A stretch of DNA of 64,000 bases from assembly GCA_965221185.1 (NCBI GenBank), contig OZ244866.1, positions 2,232,001-2,296,000 of the forward strand, in the 5' to 3' direction. Below the pieces are notes generated by a model. The model searched no databases. It saw nothing but the letters and a program-made list of their open reading frames with translations, and had not been told where the DNA came from. Each line of letters opens with the position of its first letter. Position 1 is the stretch's first letter. This stretch comes from Aldehydirespirator sp965221185. Its GTDB lineage: Bacteria; Actinomycetota; Acidimicrobiia; Acidimicrobiales; Aldehydirespiratoraceae. Below, in pieces: positions 15,553 to 23,237 of this stretch. Position numbers and translations under genes: made by a program.

Positions 15553-16308
15553 GTGACTGGGTCAAATGATGGATGGCCGGCGATCGAGCCGGTGCTCGCC
15601 GACCCGGAAGCGGAGCGGGCCCGACTTCTTGACGACCTGGCCACCGCGTACCGGCTGTTCGGGACGCTGCGCTGGGCCGACTTCGGCGACGGCCACATCA
15701 CCTGCCGCGACCCCGAAAAGCTCGACCACATGTGGCTGCTTCGCCATCGCGTCCCCTTCGAGCGGGCCCGGTCCGAAGACTTGGTGCTGGTCGCCCCCGA
15801 CGGAAGCGCCTCCGACCAGGACGGCCGGCCGGCTCGCATCAACAACAGCGCCTACCACATCCACTACCCCATCCACGCCGCCCGGCCCGACGTGACCGCC
15901 GCCGCGCACGTTCACACCCATTGGGGCACCCCGTTCGCGGCCGAGCGGCGCATGATCGAGCCGATCACCCAGGAGTCGACGCTGTTCTTCGAGGACCACG
16001 CTCTCTTCGACGACGAGGAGGTGCAGATCCTCTCCTGCGACGGCGGCAAGCGCATCGCGGTCGCCCTCGGCGAATGCCGGGCCGTGATCATGGCCAACCA
16101 CGGCCTGCTCACCGTGGGTTCCAGTCCCGCAGACGCCGTCGGCTGGTTCGTGCTGATGGAACGCGTGGCCGAGGTTCAGATGAAGGCCCGGCACGGACTG
16201 CCAATCTCAGCCGAGGCCGCCCGCTCCGCCCGCGAAGACATCGTTGTGGAGGGCTACGGCTGGGACCTGTTCAACTGGGCCATCCGCCGCCATCTCGGGG
16301 TCGCCTGA
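15553..16308 (+). CDS. Class II aldolase/adducin family protein
   Basis: A 251-residue zinc-dependent aldolase or epimerase fold. Metal ligands are visible in AAHVHTHWGTPFAAE (HxH) and MANHGLLTVG. The N-terminal substrate loop is FGDGHITCRDPEKLDHMW. The start is GTG 15553, and a TTGACT lies 31 bases before a CAGAATGGGGAC leader, so the message may be almost leaderless. The family splits sugar phosphates or decarboxylates beta-keto acids; the substrate here is unknown. It is convergent with folD. Confidence 0.85.
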   Translation: MTGSNDGWPAIEPVLADPEAERARLLDDLATAYRLFGTLRWADFGDGHITCRDPEKLDHMWLLRHRVPFERARSEDLVLVAPDGSASDQDGRPARINNSAYHIHYPIHAARPDVTAAAHVHTHWGTPFAAERRMIEPITQESTLFFEDHALFDDEEVQILSCDGGKRIAVALGECRAVIMANHGLLTVGSSPADAVGWFVLMERVAEVQMKARHGLPISAEAARSAREDIVVEGYGWDLFNWAIRRHLGVA

Positions 16309-16356
16309 GCCACGAGGGACTACCCAGGCCGGGAAGGCCCCCAACATGCGGGGTGC

Positions 16357-17241
16357 CTAGGCCGGGAAGGCTCCCTGCATCCGGGCTCCAGCCAGGGTGT
16401 TCTGCAGCAGGCAGGCGATGGTCATGGGCCCGGTTCCGCCCGGCATCGGCGTCACTGCGCCAGCCACCTCCTGAACCGAATCGAAGTCGACGTCGCCGAC
16501 GATGCCGTCGGCGGTGCGCGAGATCCCCACATCGATCACTGCCGCGCCCGGCCGCACGAAGTCCGCAGTGACCAGCCGGGCCATGCCAGCCGCGGCAACG
16601 ATGATGTCGGCGCCCCGGCACACGTCCCGAAGTTCGGGTGTGCGGCTGTGAGCCAGGGTGGGCGTGGAGTCCACCCCCTTGCGACCCAGCAGCAGCACTT
16701 GCGGAAGCCCCACCAGGGTCGAGCGGCCGATCACCACAGCGCGCGTGCCCGAAGTCGTCACCCCGTAGCGATCCAGCAGGCGCATGACCCCCAGCGGCGT
16801 GCACGGCACATGGCCGGGCTGGCCACGCACGAGGCGACCCATCGACCGAGGCGTCAACCCGTCCACATCCTTCTCCGTGGGTATCAGCTCCAGAACCGCG
16901 TCTGCGTCTAGCCCATCGGGCAGCGGGAGCTGGACGAGAATCCCGTGGACTGCGGGGTCCTCCGCCAGATCCCTCACCGCCTCTTCCACCTCGTTCTGGG
17001 CGGCGTCGGCGCCCAGCTCGACGTGACGCGACACCATGGCTGCCTCAGCGGCCTTGCGCTGCTTGTTGCGCACATAGATGCGGCTTGGCTTGTCGTCGCC
17101 GACCAGCACAGTGGCCAGACAGACCTCGGGGCGCCCCGCCGCGGTGACTTCAGCATTGAGATCAGCCACGATCTCGTCTCGCAGCCGGTTGCCGTCCATG
17201 AGCACGGCCCCGCCCTCGGTCCTTGCAAAGTCGCCGGTCAT
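16357..17241 (-). CDS. folD: Methylene-THF dehydrogenase / methenyl-THF cyclohydrolase
   Basis: Bifunctional FolD of 294 residues, converting 5,10-methylene-THF to 10-formyl-THF with NADP. Catalytic Tyr56 and Lys60 lie in SRIYVRNKQRKA, the substrate loop is GILVQLPLPDG, the nucleotide loop is VVIGRSTLVGLP (usually GRSNIVGKP), and the family C-terminal signature is VTPMPGGTGPMT. It links the dimethylglycine-type dehydrogenase to Fhs. It is divergent from serA and shares the palindrome at 17405. A short copy of its last codons (CAGGCCGGGAAGGCCCC at about 16326) lies just past its stop. Confidence 0.95.
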   Translation of the reverse strand: MTGDFARTEGGAVLMDGNRLRDEIVADLNAEVTAAGRPEVCLATVLVGDDKPSRIYVRNKQRKAAEAAMVSRHVELGADAAQNEVEEAVRDLAEDPAVHGILVQLPLPDGLDADAVLELIPTEKDVDGLTPRSMGRLVRGQPGHVPCTPLGVMRLLDRYGVTTSGTRAVVIGRSTLVGLPQVLLLGRKGVDSTPTLAHSRTPELRDVCRGADIIVAAAGMARLVTADFVRPGAAVIDVGISRTADGIVGDVDFDSVQEVAGAVTPMPGGTGPMTIACLLQNTLAGARMQGAFPA

Positions 17242-17404
17242 GAGAGGTGCCCGCCATCAGCAGTCGCGATGGTCTCCCACGGCGCCGCCGCAGCCGGACT
17301 CAGTCGGGCATGCCTGGTCATCGTCCTCCTGTAGGGGCTGCAAGATCGTCGAATTTTGTCGTTGATCGTCTCGACAGGGTAGACACCGCGAGCCTACGAT
17401 GGCC

Positions 17405-17421
17405 GTTCCGGCATACGGAAC
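17405..17421. promoter_or_regulatory. 17-bp palindromic operator GTTCCG-N5-CGGAAC (second copy)
   Basis: Arms identical to the 9886-9902 site, spacer GCATA. A further GTTCCG half-site follows at 17423. It lies 67 bases upstream of the serA start in the 246-base divergent folD/serA region, so it can serve both genes. This ties folD and serA to the same regulon as the dehydrogenase and fhs. Confidence 0.6.
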
Positions 17422-17432
17422 CGTTCCGAATA

Positions 17433-17460
17433 CGGTGCGGTTCGAGTTCGAATCGCACCG
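17433..17460. promoter_or_regulatory. Second inverted repeat in the folD/serA promoter
   Basis: CGGTGCG (17433) pairs with CGCACCG (ending 17460), and the inner bases GTTCGA/TTCGAAT extend the symmetry with one mismatch. It sits 28 bases before the serA start. It could be a distinct operator or a leader hairpin. It looks superficially like a tRNA T-arm, but no tRNA surrounds it. Confidence 0.4.
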
Positions 17461-17487
17461 TTTGCGAGATTCCGAGGTGGGAGCAGC

Positions 17488-18690
17488 ATGAGGATCCTGT
17501 TCGCCGACGGCCTGTCTGACGCCGCCGTCGAACGGCTGCGCGCCGGCGGCGACGTCTGCATCCTGAAACCCTCCCTCACCGCCGAGGATCTCCCCGCCCA
17601 TGCCGCCGGCTTCGACGCGCTGGTCGTGCGCAGCACCCGGGTGACCGCCGAGGCCATCGAGGCCGGCACCAACCTTGGACTGGTGGTCCGGGCCGGAGCC
17701 GGCACCAACACGATCGACTGCCAGCGGGCCTCGCATCTCGGCGTGTTCGTGTGCAACGTCCCCGGGCGCAACGCCATAGCCGTCGCCGAGCTGACGCTGG
17801 GACTGATGTTCGCCATCGACCGCCACATCGCCGACGCCGCCGCGGACGTGCGGGCCGGACAGTGGAACAAGAAGGCGTACAGCAAGGCCCGCGGCCTGCA
17901 CGGCACGACTCTGGGCATCATCGGGATGGGTGCCATCGGGCTGGAGGTGGCCCGGCGCGCTGCTGCCTGCGGTTTGAAAGTGGTCACCGAGGACAAGCCG
18001 CGGCCTCACGATGTGCGCCAACGCCTGAGCGACATCGGTGTCCAGGCCCTCCCCGACCGGGCCTCGGTTCTCGCCACCAGCGACATCGTGTCACTGCACG
18101 TGCCCGGCGGGGCCGACACCGCGGGCATGGTCGATGCCGGGTTCCTGGCCGCGATGAAGCCGGACTCGGTGCTGGTCAACACGGCCAGGGGCGAGGTCGT
18201 GGACGAGGCGGCCCTGCTGGCCGCACTCGACTCCACCGATATGAGAGCGGGGATAGACGTGTTCGCGGATGAGCCCGCCACCGGAGCCGGAGCCGTCGAG
18301 TCCGCACTGGCCCGGCACCCGAAGGTGATCGCCACCCACCACATCGGAGCCTCCACCCGCCAGGCCCAGGAAGCGGTGGCCGAGGGCACGGCCGAGGTGA
18401 TCGAGGCCTACCGAACAGGCTCGGTCATCAACTGCGTGAACCTCGAGCAAGCCCCCAAGCGCACGGCCACGCTCAGCATCCGGCACTACGACCGGGTCGG
18501 GGTGCTGGCCACAGTCCTGCAGGAACTGCGCCGCCGGCGCCTCAACGTCGCCACCATGCGCAACCGGATCTTCGCCGGCTCGGTGGCCGCGTCGGCGACC
18601 ATCGACGTGGCCGGCGACATCGACGACGACCTGCTGGACGCCGTCCGTGCCCTCACCGACGTGATCCAGGTTTCGGTGTTCGACGCATGA
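17488..18690 (+). CDS. serA: D-3-phosphoglycerate dehydrogenase with ACT domain
   Basis: A 400-residue D-isomer 2-hydroxyacid dehydrogenase. The NAD motif GIIGMGAIGLEVARRA is at about residues 143-158; catalytic residues lie in NTARGEVVDE, DVFADEP and THHIGAST. The last 80 residues form an ACT domain (VGVLATVLQELRRRRLNVATM), which usually gives serine feedback. The Shine-Dalgarno is GGTGGGAG. It overlaps the next gene by ATGA. It makes 3-phosphohydroxypyruvate, the first step to serine, and a serine/glycine link fits the C1 genes around it. Confidence 0.9.
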   Translation: MRILFADGLSDAAVERLRAGGDVCILKPSLTAEDLPAHAAGFDALVVRSTRVTAEAIEAGTNLGLVVRAGAGTNTIDCQRASHLGVFVCNVPGRNAIAVAELTLGLMFAIDRHIADAAADVRAGQWNKKAYSKARGLHGTTLGIIGMGAIGLEVARRAAACGLKVVTEDKPRPHDVRQRLSDIGVQALPDRASVLATSDIVSLHVPGGADTAGMVDAGFLAAMKPDSVLVNTARGEVVDEAALLAALDSTDMRAGIDVFADEPATGAGAVESALARHPKVIATHHIGASTRQAQEAVAEGTAEVIEAYRTGSVINCVNLEQAPKRTATLSIRHYDRVGVLATVLQELRRRRLNVATMRNRIFAGSVAASATIDVAGDIDDDLLDAVRALTDVIQVSVFDA

Positions 18691-19964
18691 GGAAGACGGA
18701 TCCAATGCTGACGCCCTTCGCGGGCTGGCTGGTGAAACCGGATTGGGCCGACCGGGTGATCACCCGCGCCTACGACAACCTCACCCCGGGCCAGCGCCGC
18801 TCGATCGCCAGGGAGAACCCGTACAGCTACGTGAACGTCACCCGCAGCAGCGAGGATCTGCTCGATGACGAGAGCCTGTCGATCAACAGGCTCGTCACCC
18901 AGGGCGCGGCCGCCCTGACCCGCCTGCTCGACGCCGAAGTCTTCTCCCCGACGGGACGGCGCGCCCTGTACCTGTACCGCCTGACCCACGCACGGGGCTC
19001 CCAGACCGGCATGATCTGCACGGTGGCGGTGAGCGGCTTCGACGAGGGCCGCATCCGCATACACGAGGGCGTGCGGGAGGATCGCACCGAGCTGCTGACC
19101 TCCCACCTGATAGGGGTGGGCGCCACGTCGCACCCAGTGGCGCTCACGGTCAGAGCGTGGGCGGACTCCGAGTATGCGGCTCTGCTGGACGAGGCCGCCG
19201 GGGCGGCACCGGCCGAGCTGGAGTTCGGCTCGCATTTGGTCCATCACCAGATCTGGACGGTGCCCGCCGAGATGACCGACAAGCTGCTCGCAACGCTGGA
19301 GGACAAGGTGCTCTACGTGACCGACGGGCACCACCGCTCGGTCGCCGCGCAGCGGGCGGCAGCCGCAGACCCGGACAACCCCGTGCTCACCCGCACGCTG
19401 GCCGCGATCTTCCCCCACAGCCAGCTCCACGTTGAGGCCTACCACCGCGTCGTGGCCGACCAGAACCACGACAATCACGACGACTGCCTGTGGGCACTGC
19501 GCTCCAGGGCCAGCTACATGGGCGGCGAACTGGAGCGTGTGCCGAGCGCAGAGGACGCGCGGCCCAGACATCGGGGCGAGGTCGGCGTGTACGCGGCGGG
19601 AGCCTGGCACCGGCTGACGCTGCCTCCACCGACCTCCGAAGCGGGGGCTCTCGACAAACTCGACGTCGACCGGCTGCGCCGGCTGGTGCTGGACCCGGTG
19701 CTGGGCGCCGAGGAACTGGCCGCTACCGGCACCGTGGACTACGTCCCCGAGACCGCCGGCCTCGAAGAACTGATCAGACGCTGCAACGCCGCGGGCCGGA
19801 TCGGCTTCGTGATGTACCCGCTGTCGGTAGACGAGCTGCTGGCCGTGGCCGACGAGGGCAACAAGATGCCGCCCAAGTCGAGCTTCTTCTCCCCCAAGCC
19901 CCGGGCCGGAGCGTTTCTGCGGGTGCTCGGGCGGGGCGCCACCGCCCACCTAGACCCGTCGTAG
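18687..19964 (+). CDS. DUF1015 family protein (serA partner)
   Basis: 425 residues, DUF1015 throughout: the N-terminal RAYDNLTPGQRRSIARENPYSYVNV, the central YVTDGHHRSVAAQR and the C-terminal DEGNKMPPKSSFFSPKPRAG. The DGHHR loop resembles that of ParB/SerK-type nucleotide-binding folds. DUF1015 genes often neighbour serA, as here with an ATGA overlap. That suggests a role in serine metabolism, perhaps a kinase-like step; this is inference. Confidence 0.82.
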   Translation: MRKTDPMLTPFAGWLVKPDWADRVITRAYDNLTPGQRRSIARENPYSYVNVTRSSEDLLDDESLSINRLVTQGAAALTRLLDAEVFSPTGRRALYLYRLTHARGSQTGMICTVAVSGFDEGRIRIHEGVREDRTELLTSHLIGVGATSHPVALTVRAWADSEYAALLDEAAGAAPAELEFGSHLVHHQIWTVPAEMTDKLLATLEDKVLYVTDGHHRSVAAQRAAAADPDNPVLTRTLAAIFPHSQLHVEAYHRVVADQNHDNHDDCLWALRSRASYMGGELERVPSAEDARPRHRGEVGVYAAGAWHRLTLPPPTSEAGALDKLDVDRLRRLVLDPVLGAEELAATGTVDYVPETAGLEELIRRCNAAGRIGFVMYPLSVDELLAVADEGNKMPPKSSFFSPKPRAGAFLRVLGRGATAHLDPS

Positions 19965-19991
19965 GGAGGTCAACCGGGCGGGGTCCCGCCG

Positions 19992-20204
19992 TCAGATCTC
20001 GACGCGATGTAGGTCGCCGCCGACCTCGATGACCCCTTCGAAATGCTCGGTGGGGCCGCTACCGGCCGCAGCCAGACGCATCAGCACGCCCCGGCCCGCG
20101 TCCACCAGGTACTGCTCGGATCCGCCCGCCACAAGTGTCGCCGGCCCAGCCCGATGCGGGTCCGGTATGGGACCGCCGGTCCCAAGCAGCGTGACGGTGA
20201 TCAT
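19992..20204 (-). pseudogene. Truncated MBL-fold (RNase Z-like) hydrolase remnant
   Basis: A 70-codon frame opening MITVTLLGTGGPIPDPHRAG and LVDAGRGVLMRLAAAG, the first two strands of actinobacterial metallo-beta-lactamase-fold hydrolases. The metal-binding HxHxDH region is missing: the frame jumps after SGPTEHFEG to VIEVGGDLHRVEI, which resembles the normal C-terminal end. The simplest reading is an in-frame internal deletion of roughly 200 codons, leaving an inactive relic. It lies between DUF1015 and the aminotransferase. Confidence 0.6.
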
Positions 20205-20227
20205 GCGCTGGGAAGTCGCTGAAACCC

Positions 20228-21520
20228 TTACGCGTCGACGGCGGCTAGTGCGTCGACGATGGCGGCGGCGCCTGCGTCGATCTCGGCTGCGGTGACGTTG
20301 AGCATCGGGGTGATGCGGATCACGTTGCCGTAGAGGCCGCCCTTGCCGACGAGCAAGCCCTGGTCGCGGCACCCTTCGAGCACTGCGCCCGCCCGGGCAG
20401 CGTCGGGCTCGATGGAGCCTGAGTGCACGAACTCGATGGCCTGCATGAGGCCCCGGCCCCGCAGCTCGGCCACCCAGTCGTAGCGCTCAATTGCCGGCGT
20501 GAGAGCGTCGGCCAGCCGGCGCCCCATGGCTGCCGCGTTGGCCTGCAGATCGTCCTCCAGCACCCGCCGCAGGGTGGCCCGGCCCGCGGCCGCCGACAGC
20601 GGGTTGCCGCCGAAGGTGGAGAACTGCAGCGCGCCGATGGAGTCAGCGATCTCGGCTCGCACCACTACGCCGGCCAGGGTGATGCCGTTGCCCACTCCCT
20701 TTGCGAAGGTGAGCATGTCGGGCACGATGCCGTGAGCCTCGTATCCCCAGAAGTGGTCGCCGGTGCGGCCCCAGCCGGTCTGCACCTCGTCGGAGATGAA
20801 CAAGATGTCGTGGGCCGACAGCACCTTGCCCATGGCCCCGAAGAAGCCGTCGGGGGGCACGGCGAAGCCGCCGACGCCCTGGATCGGCTCGGCAATCATG
20901 GCGGCCACGTCGCCCGCGGTGGTCATGTCGATGAGCTGCACGAGGTCGTCGACGCAGGCCGCGGTGTAGGCGCCGTCGTCGAGGTGCCGGAACGGGCTGC
21001 GGAGCCGGTAGCCGCCGTGGACGAAGGTCACGTTGAGGCCGGTGAAGCTGGTGGTTGACCAACTGCGGTGGGCAGTAACGGCTTGGGCTGCGAAGGAGCG
21101 TCCGTGGTAGCTGTTGCGCATGGCCAGGATCTGGTTGGTGCCGCGGTGCGCGGTGGCCATGAGCAGCGCGGCATCGTTGGCCTCGCTGCCCGAGGGGGTG
21201 AAGAACACTCTGGCGTCGTCGATCCCCGACACCCGGGCCACGTCCTCGGCGAAGGCGATCATCGGCTCGCTCAGATACAGCGTGGAGGTGTGCATCACCT
21301 TGGCCGCCTGCTCCTGAACCGCGGCCACCACGCTGGGCTCGGCGTGGCCGATCATGGTGGTGAGCACCCCGCCGAAGAAGTCGAGGTAGCGACGGCCCTC
21401 CACGTCCCAGACGTAGCTGCCCTTCCCCCTGTCGATCGACACCGGCTCGTCATGGAGCAGGTGCAGGAAGCTGGGCAGCACCGCGGCGTAGCGCTCGGCC
21501 AGTTCGGCGTTTGTGGTCAT
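20228..21520 (-). CDS. Class III PLP-dependent aminotransferase (AGXT2/GabT-like)
   Basis: 430 residues. PLP-site features are FFTPSGSEANDAALLMA, SYHGRSF, the ISDEVQTGWGRTG aspartate and the lysine in MLTFAKGVGNG; the C-terminal RGRGLMQAIEF is typical. The closest-looking group is the alanine-glyoxylate aminotransferase 2 branch, which also uses omega-amino acids such as 4-aminobutyrate and beta-alanine. It sits upstream of the MBL remnant and downstream of a PuuB-like oxidase on the same strand, so amine or omega-amino-acid breakdown is likely. Exact donor unknown. Confidence 0.87.
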   Translation of the reverse strand: MTTNAELAERYAAVLPSFLHLLHDEPVSIDRGKGSYVWDVEGRRYLDFFGGVLTTMIGHAEPSVVAAVQEQAAKVMHTSTLYLSEPMIAFAEDVARVSGIDDARVFFTPSGSEANDAALLMATAHRGTNQILAMRNSYHGRSFAAQAVTAHRSWSTTSFTGLNVTFVHGGYRLRSPFRHLDDGAYTAACVDDLVQLIDMTTAGDVAAMIAEPIQGVGGFAVPPDGFFGAMGKVLSAHDILFISDEVQTGWGRTGDHFWGYEAHGIVPDMLTFAKGVGNGITLAGVVVRAEIADSIGALQFSTFGGNPLSAAAGRATLRRVLEDDLQANAAAMGRRLADALTPAIERYDWVAELRGRGLMQAIEFVHSGSIEPDAARAGAVLEGCRDQGLLVGKGGLYGNVIRITPMLNVTAAEIDAGAAAIVDALAAVDA

Positions 21521-21606
21521 GAGCCAGATTATGCCCGAGCCGAGCCGCCGTGTGAACGGTCCTCGCCGGCCGATGCCTCAGTCTCTGACTGGCGCCGACG
21601 CTTCAT

Positions 21607-23007
21607 TCAGTCGTTGCGGAGCTTGCGGGCTAGGGCGACCGCTGTTCTGGCCTCCCGGTTTGCGCGGTACTCATACATGTCGGCGCCGGCCATGATCCAG
21701 CGGCTGCCCCGCACCCCCAGCCACCGGAGGGGCTCGGGCTCCCAGCGGCGGTGGCGGACCCCCACCCATGGCAGGTCGACCCGCTCGGAGTCGGTGCCGG
21801 TGATCAGGTCGGCCAGCGTGCGTCCGGCCAGGTTCGACGGCGCCACCCCCTCCCCCACGTAGCCGCCGGCGCCCGCGGTTCCCGCGGCCCGATCGAAGTG
21901 CACGAAGGGAGTCCAGTTGCGGGGGACGGCTAGCACGCCGCCCCAGCGGTGGGTGATACGCGCCTGCGACAGCGCGGGGAACAGGTCCACCAGCGTGGCG
22001 TGGATGCGCTCGTGGGAGCGGTGGTGCTGCTCAATGGTCGGGCTGATCCGGGATCCGTAGAGATAGGGCACCCCCCGGCCGCCGAAGGCGATCCGGTCAT
22101 CGGCGGTGCGCTGGCCGTAGATCACCATGTAGCGGTCGTCGGCGAACGTGGGTCGGTCGGCCAGGCCGATCTCGTCGAACACCGACTGCGGCAGCGGCTC
22201 GGTGCCGATCATCAGCGAGTAGATGGGCAGCAGCTGGCGCCTCCGGCCCCGCAGATCCCGGGTGTAGGCCTCGGTGGCCCGCACCACCACCTCGGCCCGC
22301 ACCGTCCCCCGATCGGTCAGCACCCGGCCCGGCTCGATGGCAGCGACGGCTGTCTGCTCGTAGATCGTGGCGCCGTGGCGCTCGACGGCGTCGGCCAGGC
22401 CCCGCACCAGCCGGGCGGGGTCGACCGCCGCGCACGGGGCGTAGAAGATGCCGCTGAGCACTCCGGTGGCCCGGGCGTGGCTGCGGGCCTCGTCCGCGGT
22501 CAGCAGCCGGACCTCGTCCTCGGTCAACCCCAGCTCATGATGGTGGGCCACCTCTGCGGCCTGGCGCTCGGCCTGCGGGCCGTTGCGGGCGAAGCGGATC
22601 ACACCGCCCTTGTGGTAGCCGCAGCCGATCCCCTCTGCTTCGGTGACCCGCCTAATCTCGTCGACGCTGTCGAAGACGGCTCGGGCCAGCCGCAACGACG
22701 CGGGCAGGTCGGCGAGGGCCGCGTACTTCTCGATTCCCGCGGCCAACTCACCCACGGCCCAGCCGCCATTGCGGCCCGAGGCCCCGAAGCCGCACACGTC
22801 GCGCTCGATCACCGCCACCCGAAGCGTCGGATCGAGCCGGCGCAGGTAGTAGGCGGTCCACAGGCCGGTGAACCCGCCGCCGACGATGGCCACATCCGTG
22901 TCGGTGTCGCCGTCCAGAGGAGGGCGAGGATCGAGCGAGCCAGGGTAGGTGTCGAGCCACATCGACCGCGAGCGGTACCGGGCATCCGAGGCCGGACCGG
23001 GAGGCAT
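21607..23007 (-). CDS. FAD-dependent amine oxidoreductase (PuuB/DAO family)
   Basis: 466 residues from ATG 23007. It has the Rossmann dinucleotide site VAIVGGGFTGLWTAYYLRRL, followed by GFGASGRNGGWAVGEL, which is typical of gamma-glutamylputrescine oxidase-like enzymes. The C-terminus has RWGGVLAVPRNWTPFV and GYVGEGVAPSNLAGRTLADL. The family oxidises C-N bonds of amines or gamma-glutamyl amines. A longer frame to 23133 would run through the hairpin repeats and is rejected. It is co-directional with the aminotransferase 86 bases downstream. Confidence 0.85.
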   Translation of the reverse strand: MPPGPASDARYRSRSMWLDTYPGSLDPRPPLDGDTDTDVAIVGGGFTGLWTAYYLRRLDPTLRVAVIERDVCGFGASGRNGGWAVGELAAGIEKYAALADLPASLRLARAVFDSVDEIRRVTEAEGIGCGYHKGGVIRFARNGPQAERQAAEVAHHHELGLTEDEVRLLTADEARSHARATGVLSGIFYAPCAAVDPARLVRGLADAVERHGATIYEQTAVAAIEPGRVLTDRGTVRAEVVVRATEAYTRDLRGRRRQLLPIYSLMIGTEPLPQSVFDEIGLADRPTFADDRYMVIYGQRTADDRIAFGGRGVPYLYGSRISPTIEQHHRSHERIHATLVDLFPALSQARITHRWGGVLAVPRNWTPFVHFDRAAGTAGAGGYVGEGVAPSNLAGRTLADLITGTDSERVDLPWVGVRHRRWEPEPLRWLGVRGSRWIMAGADMYEYRANREARTAVALARKLRND

Positions 23008-23080
23008 TCCGCCACTGTACGAGCGTCGAGAACCGAGTCCCCGGCCAGCGATCCCGCCGACCAGGACCCGTTCTGAGGGG

Positions 23081-23197
23081 CTGGCAGCAAGATGCCCCGT
23101 ATAGGGGGCAAAACGCTGCCAACTCCCGAACATGCCACCAGCGGTCCCCTAACTGGCAGCAAAATGCCCCATATGAGGGCAAGACGCTGCCAACTCC
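23081..23197. repeat. Two tandem hairpin repeats
   Basis: Copy 1 (23081-23126) and copy 2 (23153-23197) are about 45-base units with the layout CTGGCAGCAA-ATGCCCC-GGGGGCA-GCTGCCAACTCC. GGCAGC pairs with GCTGCC, and an inner TGCCCC pairs with GGGGCA (weaker in copy 2). They lie in the divergent gap between the PuuB-like gene and the C45 hydrolase. They could be tandem operators, REP-like elements or attenuating hairpins. Confidence 0.7.
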
Positions 23198-23237
23198 TGG
23201 AAGGCTGGCTAGCACCCGCAGGGAGTACTCTGAAGTC

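Noticed and set aside
17433..17460. tRNA T-arm (GGTTCGAATC-like)
   Set aside because: The stem is 7 bp with a 14-base loop, and no acceptor, D or anticodon arm can be drawn around it.
23081..23197. CRISPR array
   Set aside because: Only two copies, each an imperfect hairpin, spacer of 26 bases, no cas genes.
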